A DNA stretch of 64,000 nucleotides from Mesohalobacter salilacus (GCA_003931895.1 RRZV01000017.1:1-64000), one strand, 5' to 3'; counted from the stretch's first letter, positions 27,370 to 35,164 are shown. A program made the numbers and translations. Notes: generated by a model from the sequence alone, not told the origin.

Positions 27370-29079
27370 TTAGCTTAGAATTGGGTGGCCCTGATTTTTT
27401 AATTTATTCCTGTAGGTTCTTGAAAATGGAACTTCTCGCTTTTGCTTTAGAACAATATTATCATAATTTACGGCTTTTATTTTTTGAGTATTGATAATAT
27501 AAGATCGGTGAATCCTTAAAAAGCCACAATCGTTTAATTGATGTAAGATTTCACTCAACTTTTCTCTAATTACGATAGGTATTTTTCTGTCTTCTACATA
27601 AAAGTTTAAATAATGCCCATCACTCTTTACATATAACAAATCGCTACAATTAATAATTTGGTTGTTTTTAAGCTTTATTTTCTTATCAACATTTTGAGAT
27701 TTGAGTTGCTTTTGAAGTTTTTCAAGTTTAGAAGTATTGGCTTTAACAAGTTTTTCTGCAACTTTATGTTTTGATTTTGTGACTTTATACCGCCAGTAAA
27801 AAACAATGGCTCCTAAAAGTAATATTATAGATATAAATCCTATCATAAAAAGATTACTTTTTAGACGTTTTTCACTTTCAATAAAAGTTTTCATCTCTTT
27901 TTCTCTACTCTCGAGTTCGTATTTGGCAATACTTTCTTGTATGACCTGGATTTCTTGAACATTTTGAAGGCTGTCTCTAAGTGCTGTATAACGCTCGTAG
28001 CACTTTGTAGCAGGTAGAAACTGTTTAAGTGTTTTATGAATTTCTGCTTTACGTAAATATAATGGATATAAGCGGTTTGGAAGTTTAAATTGCTTAGCTA
28101 ATAGAATTGCAGAATCAATTTGTACTAAACTTTTATCATATTGTTTTAAAGCATTTTCTAGCTTTGAAGCTACACTGTAAATTTGAATTTTTCTTTCAAT
28201 ATTAGTTCCGTTAATAATCAAGGGTTTTACCAAGTCAAGGTATTTTCTGGCTTTATCAAATTCTTCATTATAGACCGAGAGTTCTGATAAGCTTTGGTAG
28301 AGTAGAGTTTTGTAAAATCTATTAAGCTGATCTTCTTTAATGAGCAGTTGATTGTAGTAAACTTCACTTGAATCGTATTGTTTTAGTGTTTTAAAGTGAT
28401 TAGCTAGATTGTTTGTTGCTCTAATTTCTATGCGAGGAATTTTGTAGGCTTTAGCTTCTTTATAAGTTTCTCTAAACCATTTTAGAGCAATAGTATCTTG
28501 TCCTAAAATATCATAAGCTATGGCAATATTAGTATGCGCATTGACTATTCCTGGATTTTTTATGTTTTTATAAATCCGACTTGCTTTAGTGTAGTCTTCT
28601 ATGGCGAGCTCTAGGTTGCCTTTTTCTTTATAAATTATGCCTCTCTGATTGAATGCGTGAGCTAATAAAAGGGTATCATTACTATAATTTGCTAATTCAA
28701 ACATCTGCTCTGCATAGCCTAAGGCCAAGTCATTTTTCCCACCGTTGACTGCCGTTATTAAAGACATTCTTATCGCTCTAGACTTAAGGTTTTTTTGGTC
28801 TGCAAGTTTCAACGCATTTTGAAAATTGACTAGCGCACTATCAACAATCATGTTGTTTCTAAAGGCATAGGCTTTAGCAAAATAGCCCTCATACTGCGCT
28901 GTGGAATCTTCTATTTTTAATAATAATTTGGAATAGTAAAAAAGACTATCGGCGTTATTAGAATTTTTCTGACAACGTTGTTTGTAGGTTTTAATTAATT
29001 CTACATTGGTTTGTGCATTCAGTTGAAAACCAATGAGAAATAATAGAAAGAATTTAAATAAAATAAAATATTTTAGCAC
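27370..29079 (-). CDS. membrane-bound TPR regulator with LytTR DNA-binding domain
   Basis: A 569-residue one-component regulator. Order: signal peptide (cleavage near LNAQTN, residue 22); six or more TPR units over about 40-380, predicted periplasmic; a coiled coil; a transmembrane helix near 400-422 (MIGFISIILLLGAIVFYW); a cytoplasmic coiled coil; and a LytTR domain at about 470-565 (LLYVKSDGHYLNFYV, FLRIHRSYIIN, VPFSRTYRNKL). It therefore couples an extracytoplasmic signal to DNA binding without a separate kinase. It lies directly upstream of an exported lipoprotein gene and the five-gene operon, both preceded by a shared motif with LytTR-like spacing; it is the obvious candidate regulator. 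Confidence 0.88.
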   Translation of the reverse strand: MLKYFILFKFFLLFLIGFQLNAQTNVELIKTYKQRCQKNSNNADSLFYYSKLLLKIEDSTAQYEGYFAKAYAFRNNMIVDSALVNFQNALKLADQKNLKSRAIRMSLITAVNGGKNDLALGYAEQMFELANYSNDTLLLAHAFNQRGIIYKEKGNLELAIEDYTKASRIYKNIKNPGIVNAHTNIAIAYDILGQDTIALKWFRETYKEAKAYKIPRIEIRATNNLANHFKTLKQYDSSEVYYNQLLIKEDQLNRFYKTLLYQSLSELSVYNEEFDKARKYLDLVKPLIINGTNIERKIQIYSVASKLENALKQYDKSLVQIDSAILLAKQFKLPNRLYPLYLRKAEIHKTLKQFLPATKCYERYTALRDSLQNVQEIQVIQESIAKYELESREKEMKTFIESEKRLKSNLFMIGFISIILLLGAIVFYWRYKVTKSKHKVAEKLVKANTSKLEKLQKQLKSQNVDKKIKLKNNQIINCSDLLYVKSDGHYLNFYVEDRKIPIVIREKLSEILHQLNDCGFLRIHRSYIINTQKIKAVNYDNIVLKQKREVPFSRTYRNKLKNQGHPILS

Positions 29080-29142
29080 TAAATATCAAATTTTTATAAA
29101 AATATTAATTTTTACCACATAGTGAAAAAATTATCTTAAAAA

Positions 29143-29247
29143 ATGAGTCTTTATTATGAAATGATAGTTCCAATGATAGAATTCATATTGCTATCCTTAT
29201 TTTTTTTGGGGTTTAACTTAGTATATGTTGTTAGGGTGCAGTACTGA
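29143..29247 (+). other. possible 34-residue hydrophobic peptide ORF in the 270 bp gap
   Basis: In the 270 bp between hflX and the LytTR regulator, an ATG at 29143 opens 34 codons on the plus strand. The peptide has one hydrophobic helix (FILLSLFFLGFNLVYVV) and ends in a basic tail, VVRVQY. The stop codon falls inside the hairpin at 29231-29270. No promoter of the consensus type is visible, and chance is a real explanation in AT-rich DNA. The rest of the gap shows nothing recognisable. Confidence 0.2.
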
Positions 29248-29270
29248 ATCAAGCGTTAGTACTGCCTAAC
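29231..29270. repeat. strong hairpin in the hflX / LytTR intergenic region
   Basis: GCAGTACT and AGTACTGC form a perfect 8 bp stem with a 12-base loop, extended by TTAG/CTAA across a 3-base bulge. There is no T-run on either side, so it is not a standard intrinsic terminator. Function unknown. Confidence 0.5.
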
Positions 29271-29349
29271 TTTAAATATACTTGAGCTCAGATAAAAATA
29301 TAGCGGAAAGCAGACCTGCTTGACCTTAGGCACGTATCTACTCTTAAAA

Positions 29350-30570
29350 CTAAGATTCGTTTTCTAAATCCTCAAGCTCAGGATAGAGGAAGTTGTTATA
29401 AGGAAAGCGCGTCACGTGTATACTTCTCACTTTTTTATAAACCTTTTTTCTAAAAGATTTGATGTTTTGCTTTTTGATGGCTGAAATGAAAATGGCATCA
29501 TCGCCAACTTTGTTCATCCAAGTGTTTTTCCAGTCTTTAAGACTAAAATGTTTTTCGGTTTTTTCTGTAATGAGGTCGTCTTCTTCAAGGTCTTCGGTTT
29601 GGTATTGGTCTATTTTGTTAAAGACCATAAGGCAAGGTTTGTCTTGGGCGTCAATTTCGCTAAGCGTTTGGTTGACCGACTCGATATGGTCTTGAAATTG
29701 CGGGTGTGATATATCAACAACATGTAGCAATAAATCAGCTTCGCGAACTTCATCTAATGTAGATTTGAACGATTCGACAAGTTGAGTTGGGAGCTTACGA
29801 ATAAATCCTACAGTGTCTGACAACAAAAATGGCAAATTGAGGATAACAACTTTTCTCACCGTAGTATCTAGCGTGGCAAAAAGTTTGTTCTCAGCAAAAA
29901 TATCGCTCTTACTAATGATATTCATCAAAGTAGATTTACCAACGTTGGTATAGCCGACCAGTGCCACACGGACAAGACTACCTCGATTGCCTCGCTGAAC
30001 GGCCATTTGTTTGTCTATGGTCTTAAGTTTTTTCTTGAGTAAAGATATTTTATCTCTAACGATACGGCGGTCAGTTTCGATTTCGGTTTCCCCTGGTCCG
30101 CGCATACCTATACCACCACGTTGACGTTCAAGGTGAGTCCATAGGCCTGCCAATCTGGGCATTAAATATTCGTATTGTGCCAACTCAACTTGTGTACGGG
30201 CGTAACTGGTTTGAGCCCGCTGCGCAAAAATATCAAGGATGAGGTAAGTACGGTCAACAACTTTGCATTTGAGTATTTTCTCAATGTTTTTTTGTTGAGC
30301 GGGCGAGAGTTCGTCGTCAAAAATGGCGGTTCCGACATCGTTAGCGACAACAAACTGACGAACTTCTTCCATTTTTCCAGAGCCAATAAAGGTCTTGGGA
30401 TTAGGTTTGTCAAGCTTTTGCTGAAAACGTTTAAGTACTTCGCCTCCAGCAGTATAGGTCAAGAATTCGAGTTCGTCAAGGTATTCGTCTGATTTGTCTT
30501 CGTCTTGGTATTGATTGATAATACCAATGAGGACAGCTGTTTCGTATTCAGTTTTTTTGGGTTCAAGCAT
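29350..30570 (-). CDS. hflX: ribosome-associated GTPase HflX
   Basis: HflX is a stress-linked GTPase that splits stalled ribosomes. The 406-residue protein has the N-terminal HflX domain (GGEVLKRFQQKLDKPNP around 50-66, VVDRTYLILDIFA near 105), the Gly-rich linker with RGGIGMRGPGETEIE (about 150-165), and the G domain: Walker A GYTNVGKST near 205-213, DTVGFIRKLP (G3), FNKID (G4) and SAIKKQ (G5). The C-terminal tail after residue 380 is short and basic. The gene is transcribed separately from the DUF2721 gene, 91 bp upstream of its start. Confidence 0.95.
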   Translation of the reverse strand: MLEPKKTEYETAVLIGIINQYQDEDKSDEYLDELEFLTYTAGGEVLKRFQQKLDKPNPKTFIGSGKMEEVRQFVVANDVGTAIFDDELSPAQQKNIEKILKCKVVDRTYLILDIFAQRAQTSYARTQVELAQYEYLMPRLAGLWTHLERQRGGIGMRGPGETEIETDRRIVRDKISLLKKKLKTIDKQMAVQRGNRGSLVRVALVGYTNVGKSTLMNIISKSDIFAENKLFATLDTTVRKVVILNLPFLLSDTVGFIRKLPTQLVESFKSTLDEVREADLLLHVVDISHPQFQDHIESVNQTLSEIDAQDKPCLMVFNKIDQYQTEDLEEDDLITEKTEKHFSLKDWKNTWMNKVGDDAIFISAIKKQNIKSFRKKVYKKVRSIHVTRFPYNNFLYPELEDLENES

Positions 30571-30661
30571 AGATTATAATCTGTTGCAAAGGTAAGGAAT
30601 ATAATAAATTGTTTTTAGAAAGATGAGCTACTCTAAATTTTCTTCTATATGGCGTTAAAGT

Positions 30662-31057
30662 TTATTTCTCCATATCCGAAAGTTGGATGTTAAGGGCTTT
30701 GACACTGATTTGAATTTCAATAATGGACAATACGAGTGAAATCATCAATAAAACTAGTGAAATGCCAAAGATTAAGCTTCCATAAAATTGTAATTCTTCG
30801 TAAATTAAAAACATACTTAATACACATAAAAACAAGGATAAAATGCCAAAAACTTGCATATTCCTGATGAGATTGACGCGTTTTCTAAGATTAGAAATTT
30901 GCGCTTTAATGCTTTTGCTTGGGCTTTCTTTGTAAACTTTATAAAGGTTTCTAATGAGTCCTGCAATGGTTAAAAATCGATTAGTGTAGGCGAGTAACAA
31001 TAGTGAGATAGCAGGAAACAGTAAAGCCGGTGTGGTTAGAGAAACATTCATGGGCAT
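30662..31057 (-). CDS. DUF2721 membrane protein
   Basis: A 131-residue protein with three predicted helices: one N-terminal (residues 9-30), then a cytoplasmic basic stretch with ISNLRKRVNLIRN, then two adjacent helices at about 70-112, ending ALNIQLSDMEK. The layout LTTPALLFPAISLLLLAYTNRF at the start is characteristic of DUF2721. No function is established for this family. It is divergent from the phosphate transporter, 145 bp away. Confidence 0.8.
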   Translation of the reverse strand: MPMNVSLTTPALLFPAISLLLLAYTNRFLTIAGLIRNLYKVYKESPSKSIKAQISNLRKRVNLIRNMQVFGILSLFLCVLSMFLIYEELQFYGSLIFGISLVLLMISLVLSIIEIQISVKALNIQLSDMEK

Positions 31058-31202
31058 AATTTTTGATAAAGTTAAGGCTTAAAATTATAGTCTATGTCAA
31101 TTGAATAATTTTAATACAACTCTTAACGATTTGATAATAAGTTTTTGTAAGTTATCAACATTCAATACTTCATTTTTGCAAATTATTTTCGTTTAGTCAA
31201 TT

Positions 31203-33464
31203 ATGGAAACGTTTTATATCATTATTATCATCTTGCTTTTTGTGTTGGCTATCGCTGACCTCATCGTCGGTGTAAGTAATGATGCCGTAAATTTTTTAAA
31301 TTCTGCCATAGGGTCTAAAGCCATACCTATGCGAACGATTTTGGCGGTTGCTGGCGCTGGTGTATTGGTAGGGGCAGTGTTTTCTAGTGGACTTATGGAA
31401 GTGGCCAGAAAAGGGATTTTTATGCCTGAACTGTTTTTCTTTGATGAAATCATTATCATTTTTCTGGCGGTATTAATCACTGATATTTTATTGCTTGATG
31501 TGTTTAACTCTTTTGGAATACCTACATCAACAACTGTTTCGGTTGTTTTTGAATTACTTGGCGCTTCTGTATGTATTGCGGCTTTAAAAATATATTATGA
31601 TCCTACAAGTCAAATGACTTTAAGCCAATATATTAATGTTGATAAAGCTACAGATATTACCCTTGGCATATTGTTGTCTGTCCTTATTGCTTTTGTCGTT
31701 GGGGCTGTTGTGCAGTTTATAAGTCGTTTGGTTTTTACTTTTGAGTATCTAAAAAAACCGACCTGGTTAAAGGCTTTGTTTGGTGGTGTTTCTCTCTCTG
31801 CTATTACCTATTTTATACTGATTAAAGGTATTAATAGTATTCAATTTATAGGTGAAAATTTTATAGATTTAGTAAAGTCAAATACGTTAATAATTATCGT
31901 TTTGAGTTTACTGTCATGGACTATTATTTCATGGTTGGTTCAAGTTTTGCGTTTCAATTTGTTTAAGTTTATTATTGTTCTCGGCACCTTTGCTTTAGCA
32001 CTTGCATTTGCAGGTAACGATTTGGTCAATTTTATTGGGGTAAGTATTGCCGCTTGGCAATCTTTTGAGTTGTGGTTGGTTGCTTTTCAAACTCAAGGTA
32101 TTTTGCCTTCAGAATTTAGTATGACAGCTTTGTCTGGAGAAGTAGAAACACCCGAATATATGTTGATTATTGCCGGATTTATAATGGTTTTGACCTTATG
32201 GTTTTCAAGTAAAGCTCAATATGTCGTGCAAACCGGTGTCAATTTAAGTCGACAAGGTGAAGGTGATGAACGATTTAACGCTAATTTGTTATCTAGAAAA
32301 ATCGTAAGATTATCATATTATGTCGGATTAGGAGTTAAAACGGTACTTCCACATACTGTTCAATCTTTTGCAAATTCTCGTTTTAGCAGAGGAAGCGAAA
32401 AGGCCATAAAACACGGGATTACTAAACCCGCTTTTGATTTGCTTAGAGCCTCAATTAACCTAGTGTTAGCAAGTATTCTAATTTCTATTGCTACCAATTT
32501 TACGTTGCCCTTGTCAACTACTTACATTACTTTTATGGTAGCCATGGGGACTTCATTTGGGGACAAAGCCTGGGGCAGAGAAAGCGCAGTTTATAGAGTT
32601 GCGGGTGTGCTCAACGTTATTGGATCTTGGCTTTTAACCGCCGTGATAGCTTTTAGTTTGGCAGCACTTGTAGCGCTTATTATTTATTTTGGTGATATAT
32701 ACGCCATTGTTGCTTTAGTAGCTTTTGTTGTGTTTTCTCTAATTAGGAGTGGATTAAAGCATACTAAACGCGTTAAGTCTCAAAAACAAAAAAAGCGTTT
32801 TAATCGAAGTGACATAATTACAATTAACGATATTACAGCTGAATCGTCTCACAATATAACCTCAGTCATTCAAGGGATTGATATCAGATATACTGATTTG
32901 GTGAATAACATAGGATATCACGATCTAGCCAAGTTGAAAAAAACCCTTAAAGAATTACCCGAGCTTGAAAATGAAATAGACGATCTTAAAGACAACATCT
33001 TTTATTATATCAAGTCTTTAGAAGATGATACTGTTGAAGCTAGTAAATTTTATATTTTGACTTTAGACTATCTTCAAGATATGGTGCAGTCTATGGCTTA
33101 TATGATAAGGACAAGCCATAAATATGTCAATAATAATCATAGGAATTTAAAGTTTAATCAGATTCGCGAACTCAAAAGCATTAGCAGAGACTTATCTGCA
33201 ATTTTTGCACACTTAAAGATTGTGTTTCAAAAAAATGAGTTTGATGATATTGAATTTTTAATCCAACAAAAAAAAGAACTTCAAGATTTAGTTTCAGCAT
33301 TGATTCAAAAGCAAATCGAACGCATCCGAACAACAGATATGGGCCAGCAAAACACCAAATTGTACTTTGGTTTGCTTTTAGAAACCAAAGATATGATTAC
33401 AGCAGGTATCAACATGTTAAACTTGTTTTACGACTACTATACTGAAGCTAAAGAGGAATTTTAA
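31203..33464 (+). CDS. PiT-family inorganic phosphate transporter fused to a PhoU-like domain
   Basis: A 753-residue protein. The first about 530 residues form two PHO4 halves with the signature GVSNDAVNFLNSAIGSKA (residues 23-40) and its repeat FAGNDLVNFIG (about 270-280), with ten or more helices and SLPLSTTYITF-like segment near 435. After a basic linker (about 515-540) the last 200 residues are helical and charged, matching the PhoU-like/DUF47 Pit-accessory fold. In many bacteria the accessory protein is a separate gene; the fusion is common in Bacteroidota. It imports phosphate with protons or sodium. Confidence 0.9.
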   Translation: METFYIIIIILLFVLAIADLIVGVSNDAVNFLNSAIGSKAIPMRTILAVAGAGVLVGAVFSSGLMEVARKGIFMPELFFFDEIIIIFLAVLITDILLLDVFNSFGIPTSTTVSVVFELLGASVCIAALKIYYDPTSQMTLSQYINVDKATDITLGILLSVLIAFVVGAVVQFISRLVFTFEYLKKPTWLKALFGGVSLSAITYFILIKGINSIQFIGENFIDLVKSNTLIIIVLSLLSWTIISWLVQVLRFNLFKFIIVLGTFALALAFAGNDLVNFIGVSIAAWQSFELWLVAFQTQGILPSEFSMTALSGEVETPEYMLIIAGFIMVLTLWFSSKAQYVVQTGVNLSRQGEGDERFNANLLSRKIVRLSYYVGLGVKTVLPHTVQSFANSRFSRGSEKAIKHGITKPAFDLLRASINLVLASILISIATNFTLPLSTTYITFMVAMGTSFGDKAWGRESAVYRVAGVLNVIGSWLLTAVIAFSLAALVALIIYFGDIYAIVALVAFVVFSLIRSGLKHTKRVKSQKQKKRFNRSDIITINDITAESSHNITSVIQGIDIRYTDLVNNIGYHDLAKLKKTLKELPELENEIDDLKDNIFYYIKSLEDDTVEASKFYILTLDYLQDMVQSMAYMIRTSHKYVNNNHRNLKFNQIRELKSISRDLSAIFAHLKIVFQKNEFDDIEFLIQQKKELQDLVSALIQKQIERIRTTDMGQQNTKLYFGLLLETKDMITAGINMLNLFYDYYTEAKEEF

Positions 33465-33485
33465 AATTAATCTCGAAATAAAGTT

Positions 33486-33514
33486 TTTGAGAATTTAAAA
33501 TTAGTTTATATTTG
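33486..33514 (+). promoter_or_regulatory. promoter of the tRNA-Val pair
   Basis: TTTG is followed after 17 bases by TATATTTG, a perfect Bacteroidota promoter. The predicted start near 33520 is about 8 bp before the first tRNA-Val. Confidence 0.8.
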
Positions 33515-33527
33515 CATCCGCATTTTA

Positions 33528-33602
33528 GGGTGCGTAGCTCAGTTGGTTTAGAGCATCTGGTTTACACCCAGAAGGTCAGGGGTTCGAATCCCTTCGCACC
33601 CA
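33528..33602 (+). tRNA. tRNA-Val (UAC)
   Basis: Acceptor GGGTGCG pairs with CGCACCC, discriminator A; anticodon loop TTTACAC gives UAC (Val); T-arm GGTTCGAATCC. 75 bases, CCA not encoded. Confidence 0.97.
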
Positions 33603-33603
33603 C

Positions 33604-33631
33604 AAAACCCGAACAGATGTTTGGGTTTTTT
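33604..33631 (+). terminator. hairpin with T-run between the two tRNA-Val genes
   Basis: AAAACCC / GGGTTTT with further AAC/GTT pairing inside, followed by T residues. It may terminate some transcripts after the first tRNA or act as a processing spacer, because no promoter of its own is visible for the second tRNA. Confidence 0.7.
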
Positions 33632-33637
33632 TATCTC

Positions 33638-33712
33638 GGGTCATTAACTCAGTTGGTTTAGAGTGTTACCTTGACAGGGTAGAAGTCACTGGTTCGAATC
33701 CAGTATGACCCA
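33638..33712 (+). tRNA. tRNA-Val (GAC)
   Basis: Acceptor GGGTCAT pairs with ATGACCC, discriminator A; anticodon stem TTACC/GGTAG encloses TTGACAG, anticodon GAC (Val, not Asp, whose anticodon is GUC). A 14-base copy of its 3' end recurs exactly 400 bp downstream (34097-34110). Confidence 0.95.
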
Positions 33713-33722
33713 CATCAAGCAG

Positions 33723-33756
33723 AATCCCAATACCGTCAGATATTGGGATTTTTATT
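33723..33756 (+). terminator. intrinsic terminator after the tRNA-Val pair
   Basis: AATCCCAATA / TATTGGGATT is a perfect 10 bp stem with an 8-base loop, followed by TTTATTT. Confidence 0.85.
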
Positions 33757-33820
33757 TAGGAGTGCTCTAAAGCTCTGCTTTAAAAGGAGGGATAAATAAA
33801 AAAACCATAAAACTGCAATA

Positions 33821-33880
33821 GCAGTTTTGGGATTCTATTTGCAGGAGTGAGTTTCATTTCTGGATCAACGCCAGTTAATC
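33821..33880 (+). repeat. 60 bp repeat, copy 1 of 3
   Basis: First of three related segments in the gene-free stretch 33713-34348. Shared core: CAGTTTTGG, then TATTTGCAGGAG, then TTCTGGATCA. Copies start 107 and 114 bp apart, and the DNA between them is unrelated. The core is not coding in any frame I checked. Confidence 0.75.
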
Positions 33881-33927
33881 TGCTATAATGCTATGTCAAG
33901 GGTAGGACACCAAAATAATCACAATAA

Positions 33928-33985
33928 CAGTTTTGGAATTATATTTGCAGGAGTGGTTCAATTCTGGATCAACGGCTGTTAATCC
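33928..33985 (+). repeat. 60 bp repeat, copy 2 of 3
   Basis: Second copy, the most diverged in its first third (GGAATTATATTTGCAGGAG). It ends CTGGATCAACGGCTGTTAATCC, here split as CTGGAT plus a loop plus AATCC, resembling a T-arm with a replaced loop. Confidence 0.7.
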
Positions 33986-34041
33986 AAATAGATATTCATA
34001 AGATTCCAAAACAAGTTCAGAATGACATTTCAATAAGTGTT

Positions 34042-34110
34042 TGCAGTTTTGGATTTCTATTTGCAGGAGCGGTCTTCATTTCTGGATCATGAAAATAATC
34101 CAGTATGACC
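34042..34110 (+). repeat. 60 bp repeat, copy 3 of 3, ending in a tRNA-Val 3' end fragment
   Basis: Third copy, running directly into AATCCAGTATGACC (34097-34110), identical to 14 bases of the T-arm and acceptor 3' strand of tRNA-Val(GAC). The CTGGAT...ATCCAG stem of a T-arm is kept, but the loop is replaced by about 10 AT-rich bases. This links the repeat family to tRNA-Val, as an att-like or degenerate tRNA sequence. Confidence 0.7.
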
Positions 34111-34116
34111 GACAGC

Positions 34117-34146
34117 AAAACAGGCTTAATGGCCTGTTTTAATTTT
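34117..34146 (+). terminator. intrinsic terminator closing the repeat region
   Basis: AAAACAGGC / GCCTGTTTT, a 9 bp stem with a 6-base loop, followed by AATTTTT. It implies that the repeat region, or something once present there, is transcribed rightward. Confidence 0.75.
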
Positions 34147-34313
34147 TCAGGATTTAAGGTGTGCCCTTGACATGTACCGTCCTGAATCGATTACCCAATT
34201 AAAATAGACAATCGCTTTAGGGTATTTTAAAACCAATCATAAATGTTTTGGCTTACTTACCAAAATAAATTCGTCGCAGGCATGGCCTCTTAAAACCCAA
34301 ATTTCTTCATAAA
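34146..34313. other. gene-free stretch with two further hairpins
   Basis: No ORF of note. TTCAGGA (34146-34152) pairs with TCCTGAA (34180-34186) around a loop that itself contains AAGG/CCTT, and TTTTGG (34246-34251) pairs with CCAAAA (34260-34265). With the three repeats and two terminators this makes 33713-34348 a 635 bp non-coding, structure-rich region. I cannot match it to a known ncRNA. Confidence 0.4.
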
Positions 34314-34340
34314 AAAAGCCCCTCAGATATGAGAGGCTTT
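34314..34340 (-). terminator. intrinsic terminator after tRNA-Leu
   Basis: AAAGCC-CTC / GAG-GGCTTT with one bulge on each side of the stem; on the minus strand it is followed by seven T residues, eight bases after the tRNA 3' end. Confidence 0.85.
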
Positions 34341-34348
34341 CAAAAAAG

Positions 34349-34430
34349 TACGGGCGGAGAGACTCGAACTCTCACACCTCTCGGCACTAGATCCTAAGTC
34401 TAGCGTGTCTACCAATTCCACCACGCCCGC
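34349..34430 (-). tRNA. tRNA-Leu (UAG)
   Basis: An 82-base class II tRNA on the minus strand: acceptor GCGGGCG, D-arm GGAATTGGTAGACACGC, anticodon loop CTTAGGA (UAG, Leu), a variable arm (TGCCGAGAGGTG region) and T-arm GTTCGAGTC. A copy of its 5' half lies upstream at 34476-34552, and the only consensus promoter is upstream of that copy. Confidence 0.95.
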
Positions 34431-34475
34431 ATTTATAAAATATTAAAAAAAGAACAATTTACGGCATATTAGCTT

Positions 34476-34552
34476 CTAAGTCTAGCGTGCCTGCCTGTCG
34501 CCTGCCTGTCGGCAGACAGGGCAGACAGGTCTACCAATTCCAACACGCCCGC
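34476..34552 (-). pseudogene. duplicated 5' half of tRNA-Leu interrupted by a 40 bp palindrome
   Basis: Bases 34530-34552 equal the acceptor/D-arm 5' part of tRNA-Leu with one mismatch, and 34476-34489 equal its anticodon-stem part exactly. Between them sits a 40 bp insert built from CCTGCCTGTC and its complement (34490-34529). The 3' half is missing. Same orientation as the intact gene, 45 bp upstream of it: the same arrangement as at tRNA-Phe. Confidence 0.9.
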
Positions 34553-34563
34553 AAAAAGGATTG

Positions 34564-34593
34564 CAAATATAAATAAAGTCCCTGATTTACAAA
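34564..34593 (-). promoter_or_regulatory. promoter for the tRNA-Leu unit
   Basis: On the minus strand TTTG-N18-TATATTTG, a perfect consensus. The start is expected near 34557, just before the half-tRNA copy. The 45 bp between half copy and intact tRNA-Leu has no comparable promoter, so tRNA-Leu is probably expressed by reading through the half copy. Confidence 0.8.
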
Positions 34594-34625
34594 TTAAAGT
34601 CGCATTAATTTTTAAATCAAAATAC

Positions 34626-35063
34626 TTAGTTAAATACGCGAACACTATCGCCATTAGCATTCAGCTGATAGTTCAACAGACCAAAAGGCAAGCCGTCTTC
34701 AAGGGGTTGACCTGTTATTAAGCTATAAGAATTTGAAGGTTGACACGTCGATGCAGCTGTAAACCCATCAATTTGAAGTCTCGTGCAATTGCTAGGAACT
34801 TCATTCGGGTCAGACGCGTCCCAAGCCACAAATCCACTTCCCGTATTCACCACAATAATACCATCGTTTCCAATGCCTTGTCCGCCCACGTATATCGCAT
34901 TTCCAGCAAAATTAAGTGGACTAAATTGCGGTAAATTTAAATTTAAAACAATTTCAAACTGAATATTGAGTAAATTCGGATTGTTTTGACGAACATCATC
35001 ATCACTACAACTCTGAAGTCCAATACAAATGATAAAAATTGACAGTATTGCTTTAAGATTCAT
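34626..35063 (-). CDS. Rieske-like lipoprotein lacking cluster ligands
   Basis: A 145-residue lipoprotein (lipobox ending at C19, GLQSCSDDD). The stretch GIIVVNTGSGFVAWDASDPNEVPSNC, cited in part, through YSLITGQPLEDGLPFGLLNYQL and a final VRVF resembles the small Rieske fold (iron-sulfur subunit style: a FVAxDxxCPN strand, then a basin ending in IRVxN). The two Rieske boxes would be C93-x-R95 and C107-x-x-S110: both histidine positions are replaced, so no 2Fe-2S cluster should bind. Family assignment is by pattern recall and moderately certain. Divergent from greA. Confidence 0.6.
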   Translation of the reverse strand: MNLKAILSIFIICIGLQSCSDDDVRQNNPNLLNIQFEIVLNLNLPQFSPLNFAGNAIYVGGQGIGNDGIIVVNTGSGFVAWDASDPNEVPSNCTRLQIDGFTAASTCQPSNSYSLITGQPLEDGLPFGLLNYQLNANGDSVRVFN

Positions 35064-35102
35064 AAAATTTAAGGTTTATTTTTTTAATATTCGCAAATTT
35101 AG

Positions 35103-35146
35103 TACTTTTGTAAGTTCAATCCCGTCATTGCGGGATTTTTGTTTTT
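35103..35146 (+). promoter_or_regulatory. greA promoter (-7) followed by terminator-like leader hairpin
   Basis: TACTTTTG at 35103-35110 fits the -7 consensus and predicts a start near 35117. The leader then opens with AATCCCG-TCATTG-CGGGATT (35118-35137) and TTTGTTTTT: a 7 bp stem and T-run, the shape of an intrinsic terminator, 20 bp before the greA ATG. The -33 element is weak. Confidence 0.55.
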
Positions 35147-35164
35147 CATATAAAGATAACGCTT

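Noticed and set aside
30175-30492. 105-codon ORF on the plus strand inside hflX
   Set aside because: It lies opposite a well-conserved gene and has no protein family character; antisense open frames are common here.
33638-33712. tRNA-Asp for the second tRNA
   Set aside because: The loop TTGACAG gives anticodon GAC, which reads Val codons; Asp would need GTC.
33821-34110. Possible CRISPR array (three spaced repeats)
   Set aside because: Repeats are about 60 bp, imperfect, with spacers of about 50 bp and no cas genes; they are linked to tRNA-Val sequence instead.
34469-34660. 63-codon ORF across the tRNA-Leu half copy
   Set aside because: It translates the tRNA fragment, its palindrome and the promoter on the minus strand, so it is not a gene.
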